64,000 nt of DNA from an uncultured Sphingorhabdus sp. (GCA_905479715.1 CAJQNR010000082.1:1-64000), one strand, 5' to 3'. Positions 1-10,045 are shown, counted from the first letter of the stretch. Made by a program: numbers and translations. Notes: generated from the letters alone by a model not told the origin.

Positions 1-48
1 TAGAGCTTTCGAATCGCGGGCGTGTGCCGGCGCTGAGCATGGGAGGGA

Positions 49-134
49 TGGTGGACAGGATAGGATTCGAACCTATGTACGCTTACACGGGCAGATTTAC
101 AGTCTGCTGCCTTTAACCACTCGGCCACCTGTCC
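49..134 (-). tRNA. tRNA-Tyr (GTA anticodon), CCA encoded
   Basis: Reverse complement GGACAGGTGGCCGAGTGGTTAAAGGCAGCAGACTGTAAATCTGCC...GGTTCGAATCC...CCTGTCCACCA; 7-bp acceptor stem, T-loop TTCGAATC, anticodon GTA, long variable arm. Confidence 0.95.
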
Positions 135-270
135 ATCTGGGTACCCAAGGCCGCCATCGGCGACAAGAGCGGCTCAATGACGAAGGGATCGCAAACTGTC
201 AATGCCTGCCCATGCAAATTTGAAGAAAAAAAGGGCTGTCGGCATGAGGCTTACCGGCTAGAGAGCCAAT

Positions 271-1023
271 ATGGCACGCAAGAACAAATCTATAAAGAAA
301 ACTGGTGGTGGTCTTAAATTCTGGGGACGGCACGCAATTGAAGCCGCTCTCGACAATCCGCGCCGGATGATCAAGAAGATCTCTATCACGCGCGAAGCAC
401 TGGCAACGCTCGAGATTCCAGACGATATTGCCGTTGTCATCAGCGATGTAGCGGACCTCGGCCGGGTCATCCCGCGCGATGCGCCGCATCAGGGCATGGT
501 CGCGGATGTCGACCCCCTGCCCGATATCTGGCTGGGCGATATTCTCGACGAACCGACTGATCGACCGTTGCTGCTCCTCGACCAGGTGACCGATCCCCAT
601 AATGTCGGCGCGATCCTTCGGTCTGCCGCCGCGTTCGATGCCGCCGCGATTATCACCCAGGACCGTCATGCTCCGCCCGAATCGGGTGTCCTGGCAAAAT
701 CCGCATCGGGCGCTCTGGAAATCGTCCCGTGGGTCCGGGTGGTCAACCTGTCCCGCGCGCTCGACGAGATTGCCGAAGCCGGCTATTGGCGGATCGGCAT
801 GGACGGAGATGCCAGCGACGAGCTGGAAGGCGCGATGGGAAGCGGCAAGCTGGCGCTGGTGATGGGCGCGGAAGGCGAAGGGCTGCGGCAGAATGTAGCG
901 GCCCATTGCGACGTGCTGGCGCGCTTGCCGATGAGCAGCAGGATGGAAAGCCTCAACGTATCCAATGCGGCTGCCATTGCTTTGTATGCTGCCTACACGA
1001 GAAATGGGGGAAGCGATCAATGA
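271..1023 (+). CDS. rlmB: TrmH/SpoU family 23S rRNA (guanosine-2'-O)-methyltransferase RlmB-like
   Basis: FWGRHAIEAALDNPRR, LDQVTDPHNVGAILRSAAAF, VMGAEGEGLR, MESLNVSNAAAIALYA are SpoU motifs. Confidence 0.9.
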   Translation: MARKNKSIKKTGGGLKFWGRHAIEAALDNPRRMIKKISITREALATLEIPDDIAVVISDVADLGRVIPRDAPHQGMVADVDPLPDIWLGDILDEPTDRPLLLLDQVTDPHNVGAILRSAAAFDAAAIITQDRHAPPESGVLAKSASGALEIVPWVRVVNLSRALDEIAEAGYWRIGMDGDASDELEGAMGSGKLALVMGAEGEGLRQNVAAHCDVLARLPMSSRMESLNVSNAAAIALYAAYTRNGGSDQ

Positions 1024-1919
1024 CCATTTTTGCAAAACTGGTCGCGGCTGTCTCTGCGCCTCTGCTGCTCACTGGCTGTCTGGTCACGCCCGGAGCATTT
1101 GAATCCGAACTGGTCCTGCAACAGAATGGCGAATTCTCCTTTTCTTACGAAGGTGAAATCTCGGTTTTGGGCATGCAAAAGCTGGTCAATCTCGCAGCAA
1201 AGTCGGAAGAAGAGGACTTTATACCTCTATGCTATGAAAATAGCTGGATGGAAGAAGCCGCATATCAAGAGTGGCAAGCCGTTCAATCCGGCGATGACGA
1301 AATCCGGGAATGTACCGAAGAAGAAGCCGCAGAACAGCTTGCCGAAAAGAAGCGTGAAAACGAAAAAATGACCGGCCTGTTTCAGGCGCTATTCGGCGGT
1401 GTGGACCCGTCCACGCCGGATGCCCTGAAAGAACTGGTCGAACGAACCAGAAAGCAAAAAGGCTGGGAACAGATCGATCATCGCAGCGATGGTATTTTCG
1501 ATGTGAAATATGCAATCAGCGGGCGGCTGGATCGAAATTTTGCCTTTCCCCATTTCGAACAGGCCAAGGGCGCGACCGCCTTTGTCGAAGCGATCGTCCG
1601 CAAGGATGACAAAATCCGTATCGAGGCCCCTGGTTTTGCGCAAATCGAAGAGAGTAGCGGCATTATGCAGCTCAGCACGCTCGCGGCGATAGGCGAGGAG
1701 GAAAGCGAACCGGAAGGCTTTACCGAAGACGAAAAATCACCGCTGCCCGCCGGATTCACGAAACCGAATGGCACGTTCAAGATCACAACCAATGCCGAGA
1801 TTTTGACCAACAATACCGAGGAAGGGCCGGAAACCGATGGCGACATGAAAGTTCTTCTTTGGAATATCACCGAACGAACAAAATCACCGCCAATGGCACT
1901 GTTCAAAATCATTGGCTGA
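1020..1919 (+). CDS. predicted lipoprotein of unknown function (paralog 1)
   Basis: Start at 1020 overlaps the rlmB stop; lipobox-like LLLTGC; resembles next ORF in N- and C-terminal parts. Confidence 0.75.
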   Translation: MTIFAKLVAAVSAPLLLTGCLVTPGAFESELVLQQNGEFSFSYEGEISVLGMQKLVNLAAKSEEEDFIPLCYENSWMEEAAYQEWQAVQSGDDEIRECTEEEAAEQLAEKKRENEKMTGLFQALFGGVDPSTPDALKELVERTRKQKGWEQIDHRSDGIFDVKYAISGRLDRNFAFPHFEQAKGATAFVEAIVRKDDKIRIEAPGFAQIEESSGIMQLSTLAAIGEEESEPEGFTEDEKSPLPAGFTKPNGTFKITTNAEILTNNTEEGPETDGDMKVLLWNITERTKSPPMALFKIIG

Positions 1920-1944
1920 CCGAAGCGACAAGGAGAACCGGCTT

Positions 1945-2679
1945 ATGAAGCTGTTTGCAAAATTATTCGTAATTGTGGCCGCACCATTGCTGCTTGCGGG
2001 TTGCCTGCTCATTCCGGGAAAGTTCGAGTCGCAATTGCGATTGATGAACGACGGGACCTATAGCTTTACCTATAATGGCCAGATGCAGTTGGCCAGCGAC
2101 AACGACAAATCAATGCCACCCCAATCAGGGGATTCAGACGAAGTAGGGCAAAAGCAATCTGACCCGAAACGGGCTGCAATGAGCGAAATTTTCGGTGGGG
2201 CAGTGCCCGGAGATGACGAAGGCCTGAAAAAATTCGCCGCGCAACTCGCTAAATATGACGGCTGGAACAAGGTGGAATATGTCGGAGACAATCTGTTCGA
2301 GGTCGAATATGCGATGAGCGGCAATTTCGACCAGATGTTCTCTTTTCCCACGATCCCCGGCGCGATCATGCAATTTCCGTTCGTTCAGATCGTCCGGCGA
2401 AGCGGCGGAGAACTCGAAATACTGACGCCCGCAATGGCAGGACAGGCCTCACTGGCCAGTCCGATGGCACCGATGATGATGGGCGCCAGCGGATCGAAAG
2501 AATCAAAAATGCAGCCGATTGACGGGACATTCACCATCGTGACCGACGGCGAAGTGCTGGTCAACAACACCCAGGACGGCCTGACCGTCAGCGGTTCGAC
2601 AAAAAATATGCGATGGAAGGTGGATAGCACCACCGGCCCGGATGGCAGCCCGCGCGCGATTATCAAATTAGCCAAATAG
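1945..2679 (+). CDS. predicted lipoprotein of unknown function (paralog 2)
   Basis: ATG at 1945 (MKLFAKLFVIVAAPLLLAGCLLIPGKFESQL), lipobox LLLAGC; shares GxFESxLxL..G.(Y/F)SF(T/S)Y and C-terminal NGTF/DGTF..NNT motifs with the upstream gene. Confidence 0.75.
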   Translation: MKLFAKLFVIVAAPLLLAGCLLIPGKFESQLRLMNDGTYSFTYNGQMQLASDNDKSMPPQSGDSDEVGQKQSDPKRAAMSEIFGGAVPGDDEGLKKFAAQLAKYDGWNKVEYVGDNLFEVEYAMSGNFDQMFSFPTIPGAIMQFPFVQIVRRSGGELEILTPAMAGQASLASPMAPMMMGASGSKESKMQPIDGTFTIVTDGEVLVNNTQDGLTVSGSTKNMRWKVDSTTGPDGSPRAIIKLAK

Positions 2680-2691
2680 TCTGGTCACCAG

Positions 2692-2734
2692 ACAAAAAAA
2701 TGGGGGCTGCTGAAAAGCGCCCCCATTTTTTTGT
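2692..2734. terminator. bidirectional intrinsic terminator
   Basis: Perfect 16-bp inverted repeat acaaaaaaatgggggc ... gcccccatttttttgt between convergent genes. Confidence 0.9.
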
Positions 2735-2747
2735 CGGTCATAAAGGA

Positions 2748-3065
2748 TCAGTCTTCTTCAGCGATCCGGACTTTCAGACCGTCAAGATCATCAGACAGTT
2801 CAATCTGGCAGCTGAGCCGAGAAAATTCGTCGCGGTGATCGCTGCTTTCCAGCAGATCATCTTCATCTTCGCTCATTTCCGGCAATTTGGCTTTCCATTC
2901 AGCGTCGACATGGACGTGGCAGGTCGCACAGGAGCAGCAGCCGCCGCATAGAGCCAACAGCTCATCAAAGCCATTGTCGCGAATCGCCTCCATGACGCTG
3001 ATTCCGCTGTCGACGGAAACCGCCTTTTCTTCTCCGTCGCGGCCGGTTACGTGAATCGTTGGCAT
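2748..3065 (-). CDS. 2Fe-2S ferredoxin
   Basis: [15 protein letters not shown] cluster-binding motif, [12 protein letters not shown]-terminus. Confidence 0.92.
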   Translation of the reverse strand: MPTIHVTGRDGEEKAVSVDSGISVMEAIRDNGFDELLALCGGCCSCATCHVHVDAEWKAKLPEMSEDEDDLLESSDHRDEFSRLSCQIELSDDLDGLKVRIAEED

Positions 3066-3160
3066 AGTTACCCCTTAGTAGTGACTGTTAATTGAAAATC
3101 CCGCACGCTATGTCCGGCCCGTTAAAAAGAATCAAGGGCCGAAACAAGGACCGATAGTCA

Positions 3161-3778
3161 ATGGGCCTATCAAAAGAAGCGATTAAAGCCGGACTGGACC
3201 ATGTCAGCGGGATCGAACCGATGCTGGCGGCGGCGGTCGCGCAGTCCGGCTATCCCGAACCCCGGATCCGGCCAGAGGGCTATGAGACACTGCTGCGCAC
3301 CATCGTCGGCCAGCAGGTCAGCGTGGCTTCGGCGGCAGCGGTCTGGAACAAGCTGGAAGCGCGACTGGGCAACGGTTGCCCGGCGGAAGCACTGATCACT
3401 ACGGAATTTGACGAACTGCGCGCCTGCGGCCTGTCGCGCCAGAAACAGGGCTATGCGAGAAGCCTCGCGGAACTGATCCTCTCCGGCGGGCTTGATCTCG
3501 ACAATCTGCCACAGGATGATGAAGAGGCAATCGCTCTGCTGACCAGAGTCAAGGGCATCGGTCGCTGGTCTGCAGAAATCTATCTGCTGTTTGCGCAGGG
3601 TCGTCCCGATATCTGGCCCGCCGGCGATCTTGCGATTCAGGTCGGCGTCGGCAATTTTCTCGGCCTGCCCGAGCGGCCTTCGGAAAAAGATATCCGCGAC
3701 ATCGCGAAAATGTGGTCACCGCATCGCGGCGCCGTGGCGATTTTCACATGGCACCATTATCATGTCATGGTGATGTAG
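3161..3778 (+). CDS. DNA-3-methyladenine glycosylase II family (AlkA-like, HhH-GPD)
   Basis: LLRTIVGQQVSVASAAAVWNKL; LTRVKGIGRWSAEIYLLFAQGRPDIWPAGDLA HhH-GPD motif. Confidence 0.92.
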   Translation: MGLSKEAIKAGLDHVSGIEPMLAAAVAQSGYPEPRIRPEGYETLLRTIVGQQVSVASAAAVWNKLEARLGNGCPAEALITTEFDELRACGLSRQKQGYARSLAELILSGGLDLDNLPQDDEEAIALLTRVKGIGRWSAEIYLLFAQGRPDIWPAGDLAIQVGVGNFLGLPERPSEKDIRDIAKMWSPHRGAVAIFTWHHYHVMVM

Positions 3779-3794
3779 GCTTGGAGTCAGGCCC

Positions 3795-4571
3795 CTAGAT
3801 ATCGAGCGGGTGGTTCCACCAGGCGGTATCGGTAAAGGCGCGCATATCGAGTTCGAAGGTCCAGGCCGAGCGATGCTGGTGCGCGATATGGAAATAGGTG
3901 TCGGCAATCGCCCCCGGCTCCATGATCTCGTCCCTGCCATTGGCTTTGGCTTCCCGCAATTTTGCAAACTGCTCCGGACCAAGCAATTTGCCCAATGTAT
4001 CCGGTGCGTTGACGGCGCTGTCGATCAATATATGCGCGACATGGATATTCTGCGACGCAAATTCCGCGTTCAGGGTCTGGCAGAGCATCCGCCGCCCGCC
4101 CATGGCGGCGGCATGGCTATGTTGTCCGGCATTGCCGCGCATCGCGGACGTGGCAGAGGTCACCAGCAGTGTCCCTCCTCCGCGGCCCGCCATTTTCGGG
4201 AAGAGTTTCTGCGCCACCCGGAACACGCCAAATGTGCCCATCCGCCAACCCAGTTCGAAGGTCTTGGGCGGCGTGTCGACCAGCGGCCGATTGCCGATCT
4301 GCGCTCCGAGATTATAGACCAGTACCTTGATCGCTCCGATATCCGCTTCGACCTCGTCGATGAGCGTCTCGATCGCCCCGTCTTCCACCGCGTTGAGCAA
4401 ATGGCCCGAGGCCTTGCCACCGGCGGCCTCGATTTCGGCGACCAAATTGTCGAGACCATCCTGATTGCTGCGGCGGCATAGAGCGACGTGATAGCCATCT
4501 TGCGCAAAACGCTTGCCGACATGACCGCCAATGCCGGCGCCTGCCCCGATGATCATGCAAACGTCGGTCAT
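3795..4571 (-). CDS. SDR family oxidoreductase
   Basis: Rossmann GAGAGIGGHVGKRFA; short-chain dehydrogenase layout. Confidence 0.8.
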   Translation of the reverse strand: MTDVCMIIGAGAGIGGHVGKRFAQDGYHVALCRRSNQDGLDNLVAEIEAAGGKASGHLLNAVEDGAIETLIDEVEADIGAIKVLVYNLGAQIGNRPLVDTPPKTFELGWRMGTFGVFRVAQKLFPKMAGRGGGTLLVTSATSAMRGNAGQHSHAAAMGGRRMLCQTLNAEFASQNIHVAHILIDSAVNAPDTLGKLLGPEQFAKLREAKANGRDEIMEPGAIADTYFHIAHQHRSAWTFELDMRAFTDTAWWNHPLDI

Positions 4572-4590
4572 ATCGCGTGCCTTTATATTA

Positions 4591-5121
4591 TCATTTCAGA
4601 AACGGATTGAGTTTCATCACCTCTTCCATGAAGGAGCGGGGCTTTTTCCAGTTGGCGGTTTTCAGATTGGTTTTCAGGTCAAGCGTCTTGATCACGTCAT
4701 TGATGAAATGAACGCAATTGCGTTTGTTGAGACTGTAGCTTTTCTGGGGAATATCCTGCCATTTTTTTACAACAGCCATCAGTCTGCGATATTTCGCATC
4801 GTCGATTTTGACGGTAAAATGCGGATTGCTGCTGGCGATATATTTCGCCGATGGCGCCTTTACGTGACCGTTGACCGAGCCGAACAATATGCCGGGCGAC
4901 ACGTTGATCGCGGTAAAGCCGAAAGCGGTATCCACCTTCTTGCCATCGGACAATTCCCCCTTTGCGACAAAGAAAGCATGCGGGAAATTCTTGCCGAAAT
5001 CATGCGAGTAGAACGTAACATTCACATCGGCGCGCGCAGCAACCGAAAAGCTCGCGATGAAAAACATTGCCGCCAGAAGGGCCATTCTCGCCAAAGTTGC
5101 AAAACCAGATTTCACGTTCAT
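4591..5121 (-). CDS. secreted protein of unknown function, possible permuted papain-like fold
   Basis: Signal-peptide-like N-terminus (LARMALLAAMFFIASFSVAARA); conserved-looking PHAFFVAKG and KRNCVHFINDV blocks. Confidence 0.65.
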   Translation of the reverse strand: MNVKSGFATLARMALLAAMFFIASFSVAARADVNVTFYSHDFGKNFPHAFFVAKGELSDGKKVDTAFGFTAINVSPGILFGSVNGHVKAPSAKYIASSNPHFTVKIDDAKYRRLMAVVKKWQDIPQKSYSLNKRNCVHFINDVIKTLDLKTNLKTANWKKPRSFMEEVMKLNPFLK

Positions 5122-6653
5122 TCCCTCAACTTCCCGTTCAGCCAGCTTGCGGCTTGCCTTGCTGTTTTCTTGTCGTCCGTGCGATCGACCATATAATTGG
5201 CTTCCCGCATAACTTCCACTGTGATCGCACCGATCAACGGATTTAATGCCGCAACAAATTTCTCATCGCCAGCGCGTTTCGGAGCGAGCAGCACGATCGC
5301 CTCATAGGATGGGACAGCCTCTTTGGGGTCTTCCAGCACGACAAAATTGTTCGCCGCTATCCTGCCGTCGGATGAAAAGGCGGAAATGACGTCGACTTCA
5401 CCGCTGGCGAGGGCCGGGTACATGAAGGTCGGGCTGAATGAACGCGCATCCTTGAAGCGGATCGGATAGGCATTCTGAACCATTTCCCACTCGGGCCGTT
5501 CGAGAAATTCGACATCCGTGCCGAAATTGAAATCGCTCGACACCCGGGCAAGATCATCCAGTGTCTTCAGCGTCTTTTGGCGAGCGTCTTCGGGCCTTAC
5601 AGCAAAGGCATAGGTATTTTCAAATCCCAGCGCGCCCAGCATCTTGACCCCGTGATTGGCGCTGCTCCATTGCGCGATCATATCGAGCATCACCGTTTTC
5701 GGCTGGCTATCGGTGCGTTCCATCTGGTTGGTCCACAAAGTCCCAGAATAGTCGACATAGACGTCGATATCACCCTTCGACAGCGCCTGATAAACAACGG
5801 CAGACCCCAGCCCGTCACGGTAACGGACCTTATAGCCGGCCTCTTCCAGCCGCGATCCGATCAATCGCGCGAGAATATATTGCTCGGAAAACCCCTTGGC
5901 CCCGATTATCACAACATTGTCGCGGGCAATCATCAGCGGCAGCGTCGCGATCAGCAAGCCCGCAGCGATGAGGGCCATTCCCGCCCATGCCAATATCTTT
6001 CGCCGTTCGCGGATGCCGCGCTCGATCAATCCGAGCAACAGATCAACCGAGATCGCCAGAGCGGCGGAAAACAGACAACCGGTCAGCACCAGTGTCCAGT
6101 TCTGTGTCTGCAGACCGGCAAAGATCAGATCGCCGAGGCTGGGCTGGCCAACCGTGGTGGACAGCGTCGCCGCGCCGATGGTCCAGACCGCAGCAGTACG
6201 AATGCCGGCCATGATCGTCGGCGCGGCGAGCGGCGCTTCGACCAGATAGAGCTTCTGCCCCCTGGTCATGCCGAGACCGTCCGCCGCTTCGGTGATCGCT
6301 GGATCGACGGCAGACAATCCGGTCACCGCATTGCGCAGGATCGGTAACAACGCATAAAGCGTCAACGCAAGCAGCGCGGGCAAAAATCCGAAAGCGGATA
6401 TCCCGCCGCCCAGCAAGGCCGAAAGACCGAGCAGCAACGGATAGAATAGCGCCAGCAGCGCCAGTCCGGGGATCGTCTGGACAAGACTGGCCAGGGTCAG
6501 GGCAACCGCAGCAACTTTCGGTGACCGCGCTGCCCAGATCGCCAGCGGTAGACAAATGAGCATCGCCAGAAACAGCGCGGACACGCTGATCTGGACATGG
6601 GCGGCGAGCAGCTCGGGTACGCGCGAAAAGGCCCGTTGCCACGCTTCGGTCAT
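5118..6653 (-). CDS. osmoprotectant/glycine betaine-type ABC transporter, permease fused to substrate-binding domain
   Basis: N-terminal BPD permease (TIPGLALLALFYPLL, EAADGLGMTRGQ) then OpuAC-like SBP (VVIIGAKGFSEQYILARLIGSRLEEAGYKV, DVYVDYSGTLW). Confidence 0.9.
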   Translation of the reverse strand: MTEAWQRAFSRVPELLAAHVQISVSALFLAMLICLPLAIWAARSPKVAAVALTLASLVQTIPGLALLALFYPLLLGLSALLGGGISAFGFLPALLALTLYALLPILRNAVTGLSAVDPAITEAADGLGMTRGQKLYLVEAPLAAPTIMAGIRTAAVWTIGAATLSTTVGQPSLGDLIFAGLQTQNWTLVLTGCLFSAALAISVDLLLGLIERGIRERRKILAWAGMALIAAGLLIATLPLMIARDNVVIIGAKGFSEQYILARLIGSRLEEAGYKVRYRDGLGSAVVYQALSKGDIDVYVDYSGTLWTNQMERTDSQPKTVMLDMIAQWSSANHGVKMLGALGFENTYAFAVRPEDARQKTLKTLDDLARVSSDFNFGTDVEFLERPEWEMVQNAYPIRFKDARSFSPTFMYPALASGEVDVISAFSSDGRIAANNFVVLEDPKEAVPSYEAIVLLAPKRAGDEKFVAALNPLIGAITVEVMREANYMVDRTDDKKTARQAASWLNGKLRE

Positions 6654-7423
6654 GCCGATTTGCCCAGTGCGATCAGATGAGCCGCCTGCGCGCGCGGGAT
6701 GGCAACCAGTGCCTCCGCTTCTGCGCCGACATTGCCCGACAGCAATTGGGCAGGCGTGGCATCGGCCTTTATCTGCCCACCCTCCATTACCAAAATCCGG
6801 TCGGCGAGATAGAGCGCCTCCGCCATGTCATGAGTGACGATGATCGTCGTCAGGCCGAGTTTTTCATGCAGCGCCTTATATTGATCGGTGAGATTGTCGC
6901 GGGTGACCGGGTCGAGCGCACCAAAAGGTTCGTCCATCAGCATCAGCCCCGGTCGCGTCGCCAGCGCGCGGGCCACGCCTACCCTCTGTTGCTGGCCACC
7001 GCTCAGCTGATCAGGCATGCGGGAGGCCATGGCCTGTGGCAATTCGACGAGATCAAGCAATGCGGCCACCCGGGCCGCCCTGCCCTCTTTCTCGCCAGCG
7101 AGCTCCAGCCCGATCGCAATATTGCGCGCTATCGTCATATGCGGAAACAGACCGATATTCTGGCAAACATAGCCGATTCGGCGGCGCAGGATATGGGGAT
7201 CGATCGAGTCGACTGCTTCGTCACCGATGCGGATTGTGCCGCTACTTGGTTCTACAAGCCGGTTGATCATCTTGAGCAAGGTGGATTTTCCGGATCCGGA
7301 CAGCCCGACCAGAGCCACCAGACTGCCCGCCGCGATTTCCAGCGATACCGAATCAACCGCGCGGACCGTACCGTAATCGCGGCTCGCCTTGTGCAGACTG
7401 ATGGAAGGACCGGAGACAGGCAT
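6650..7423 (-). CDS. osmoprotectant-type ABC transporter ATP-binding protein
   Basis: Walker A GLSGSGKST, signature LSGGQQQRVGVARAL, Walker B LMLMDEPFGALDP; likely start MPVSGPS inside the longer ORF. Confidence 0.9.
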   Translation of the reverse strand: MPVSGPSISLHKASRDYGTVRAVDSVSLEIAAGSLVALVGLSGSGKSTLLKMINRLVEPSSGTIRIGDEAVDSIDPHILRRRIGYVCQNIGLFPHMTIARNIAIGLELAGEKEGRAARVAALLDLVELPQAMASRMPDQLSGGQQQRVGVARALATRPGLMLMDEPFGALDPVTRDNLTDQYKALHEKLGLTTIIVTHDMAEALYLADRILVMEGGQIKADATPAQLLSGNVGAEAEALVAIPRAQAAHLIALGKSA

Positions 7424-7532
7424 CGGGATATATAGTGACGCCCTTTCATCTGCTTGTCCAACTTCGCTTGACGTTCGCGTCAAAAACCGCTCGAATATAC
7501 ATCAATGTTAATAAGAAACTGGGAGCGGGAAC

Positions 7533-8366
7533 ATGGGCTATCAAAGCGGACAAAAGACTATTTTCATCACCGGCGGGGCCTCTGGTCTGGGGCGCGAGGT
7601 CGGTCGCTATTTTGCCGACAAAGGCTGGTTCATCGGTATCGCCGACGTCAATGACGCGGGCATGGCCGAAAGCGCGGCGCTTCTGCCGGAAGGACAAAGC
7701 TCGATCCACAAGCTCGACGTAACCGATCGTGCCCAGTGGAAACAGGCGGTCGCCGATTTCGGCGCAATCACCGGTAACACGATGCATGTCCTGTTCAACA
7801 ATGCCGGCATTGGCGAAGGCGGGCCGATCCACGAAATGGAAGACGCCGCGATAGACCTGATGATCGCAATCAACCTGACCGGCGTGATCAGCGGTACCCG
7901 CGCTTGTTTCGACATGCTGAAAAACACGCACGACAGCTGCATACTCTACACCGCATCGGCAGCGGGTATCTACGGGGTGTCCGATCTCAGCGTCTATAGC
8001 GCTACCAAATTCGCGGTGCGCGGCCTCGCCGAATCGCATGATATCGAATTGCGCAAATTTGGCATCAAGTCGCGCTCGCTGATGCCGGGCTTCATCGACA
8101 CCAATATCATTTCCAATGTTGTCGAAGGCACTAACCAGAGCGGGAAGGAACGACTGGAAGAGGCCGGCGTCATGGTTAGCCCTGTGTCGATCATCGGTCC
8201 GGCGGCCTGGAACGCCGTACATGGCGACAAGGTCCACACACCGGTCAATAAAATGGCCAAGCAGCTGGCCTTTGCCGCGCGCTGGATGCCCGGTCGCGTG
8301 CGCAAGCAATCGGTCAGCCTGACCAGCGATCTGGGCGAAGTCCTGGCCGGATCGGAAGAAAAATAG
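7533..8366 (+). CDS. SDR family oxidoreductase
   Basis: ITGGASGLGREVGRYF, NNAGIG, YSATKFAVRGLAE. Confidence 0.88.
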   Translation: MGYQSGQKTIFITGGASGLGREVGRYFADKGWFIGIADVNDAGMAESAALLPEGQSSIHKLDVTDRAQWKQAVADFGAITGNTMHVLFNNAGIGEGGPIHEMEDAAIDLMIAINLTGVISGTRACFDMLKNTHDSCILYTASAAGIYGVSDLSVYSATKFAVRGLAESHDIELRKFGIKSRSLMPGFIDTNIISNVVEGTNQSGKERLEEAGVMVSPVSIIGPAAWNAVHGDKVHTPVNKMAKQLAFAARWMPGRVRKQSVSLTSDLGEVLAGSEEK

Positions 8367-8369
8367 CGC

Positions 8370-8666
8370 CTAGGCGCAGCGCTCGATTATGTCCGCCAGC
8401 GCCAGATCACGCTGCGACAATCCGCCCTTTTCACCCGCGTCATGGGTGGTGAGCGTGATATCGACGCGGTTGTAGACGTTGAACCATTCCGGATGATGAT
8501 CGGCCTTTTCCGCGTGCAGGGCGACGCGGGTCATGAAGGCAAAGGCTTCGGTGAAGTCGGAAAATTTGAACGACCGGCTGATCGCATCGCGCTTTGCGTC
8601 ATATTCCCAGTCTGGACGCTTGGCGAGAGCCGCCTTGCGTTCCTCATCGGTCAGTTGCGCTACCAT
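8370..8666 (-). CDS. phhB: 4a-hydroxytetrahydrobiopterin dehydratase (PCD)
   Basis: [54 protein letters not shown], typical PCD signature. Confidence 0.92.
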   Translation of the reverse strand: MVAQLTDEERKAALAKRPDWEYDAKRDAISRSFKFSDFTEAFAFMTRVALHAEKADHHPEWFNVYNRVDITLTTHDAGEKGGLSQRDLALADIIERCA

Positions 8667-8719
8667 ATTTATTGCTCCTTGCTTGGCTTTCGCGCCAAAT
8701 CATGTCTTAAGTCTGTGCG

Positions 8720-9346
8720 ATGAACGATGGACAGTCAACCGGAAGCAACGATCGGCTCTTCGCCGAAGCGATAAGCTGCACGCGCGGCGGGCGGACATTG
8801 TTCCGCGACCTGACATTCAAGCTGGCTCCGGGACAGGCGGGATTGCTCACCGGCCCCAATGGGGTTGGCAAATCCAGCCTGTTGCGCCTGCTCGCCGGGC
8901 TGCTCCAGCCATCGGCGGGATCCTGTACGGTGCCGATGGCGAAAGCTTTGTGTGACGACCGGCTCGCGCTGAACGAGCAACTGCCGTTCGAACAGGCGTT
9001 GCGCTTCTGGGCCAGGCTGGACGGCAGGGTACAGGCCGATGTTGCCGCCGCCATGGCACGGGCGGGGCTGGCCCATCTCGCCGAAGTGCCGGTGCGCTAT
9101 TTTTCGACCGGGCAGAGACAACGGGCCCGGCTCGCCAGAACCTATCTCACAGACGCGAGATTGTGGCTGCTCGACGAGCCTGCCAACGGGCTTGATACCG
9201 ATTCGGTCGCTCAACTGGGGACGGCGCTGCAAAGCCATCTCGATGATGGCGGGATCATTCTTGCCGCAAGCCACATACCCTTGCCAATCCCCTTTGATTT
9301 CACCCTGAAGCTTGAGCCATTGGAAGATTTGGAAGCATGTTTGTGA
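8720..9346 (+). CDS. ccmA: heme ABC exporter ATP-binding protein CcmA
   Basis: GPNGVGKSSLLRLLAGLL; YFSTGQRQRARLARTYL; LWLLDEPANGLD; followed by ccmB. Confidence 0.9.
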   Translation: MNDGQSTGSNDRLFAEAISCTRGGRTLFRDLTFKLAPGQAGLLTGPNGVGKSSLLRLLAGLLQPSAGSCTVPMAKALCDDRLALNEQLPFEQALRFWARLDGRVQADVAAAMARAGLAHLAEVPVRYFSTGQRQRARLARTYLTDARLWLLDEPANGLDTDSVAQLGTALQSHLDDGGIILAASHIPLPIPFDFTLKLEPLEDLEACL

Positions 9347-9993
9347 TGGGTAGCATCGCCACGATCATCTGGCGCGACGTGCGGCAAAGCTATGCCAGCG
9401 GCGGGACCTGGCTACCGGTAATATTTTACCTCTCTGCTGCAACATTATTCCCCTTTGCGGTGGGCCCGGACCGCGCATTGCTGCTCCAGACCGGCGGCGG
9501 GATTTTGTGGATCGCGGCGCTATTGGCGACCCTGTTGCCGCTTGACCGGCTGATCCAGCCCGATCTCGAAAACGGGGTTTATGACCAGATGATCGTGCGC
9601 GGCCTGTCTGACGAAATAATCGCGGCGGCGCGGATGATGTCGCACTGGCTTGCCTTCGGTCCGCCGCTGTTGTTTGCGGCCTTTCTCGCCAGCGGGCTGA
9701 TGGGACTGGAAGGCGCGGCTCTTGGAACATTGCTGGCAAGCCTGGCGATCGCGACACCGGCGCTGGCCGGTCTCGCGGTGATGATTGCGGCGCTGACCGC
9801 CGGCCTAAAAGGAGCCGGTGCGCTCGGCGGATTGTTGCTGGTACCACTGGCCATTCCGCTACTGATATTCGGGGCCGGCAGCCTGTCCACCCAGGGCAAC
9901 AGTGCCTTGCTGTTTCTCGCCGCAATTTCGCTACTGCTCGTCGCCATCACCCCCTTCGCCGCCGGAGCAGCGCTGAGCGCGGTCAGGGAATAA
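9337..9993 (+). CDS. ccmB: heme exporter protein CcmB
   Basis: Polytopic; VIFYLSAATLFPFAVGPD and LFEDGVYDQ-like LENGVYDQ; start overlaps ccmA end. Confidence 0.9.
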   Translation: MFVMGSIATIIWRDVRQSYASGGTWLPVIFYLSAATLFPFAVGPDRALLLQTGGGILWIAALLATLLPLDRLIQPDLENGVYDQMIVRGLSDEIIAAARMMSHWLAFGPPLLFAAFLASGLMGLEGAALGTLLASLAIATPALAGLAVMIAALTAGLKGAGALGGLLLVPLAIPLLIFGAGSLSTQGNSALLFLAAISLLLVAITPFAAGAALSAVRE

Positions 9994-10045
9994 CGCCAGC
10001 GCGCCGGGACGCTAGCCGCCCGTGCCGGTTAACCGACCAGAGCGG

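Noticed and set aside
199-1035. 278-aa minus-strand ORF
   Set aside because: Antisense shadow of the rlmB-like gene.
7446-8309. 287-aa minus-strand ORF
   Set aside because: Antisense to an SDR gene with clear motifs.
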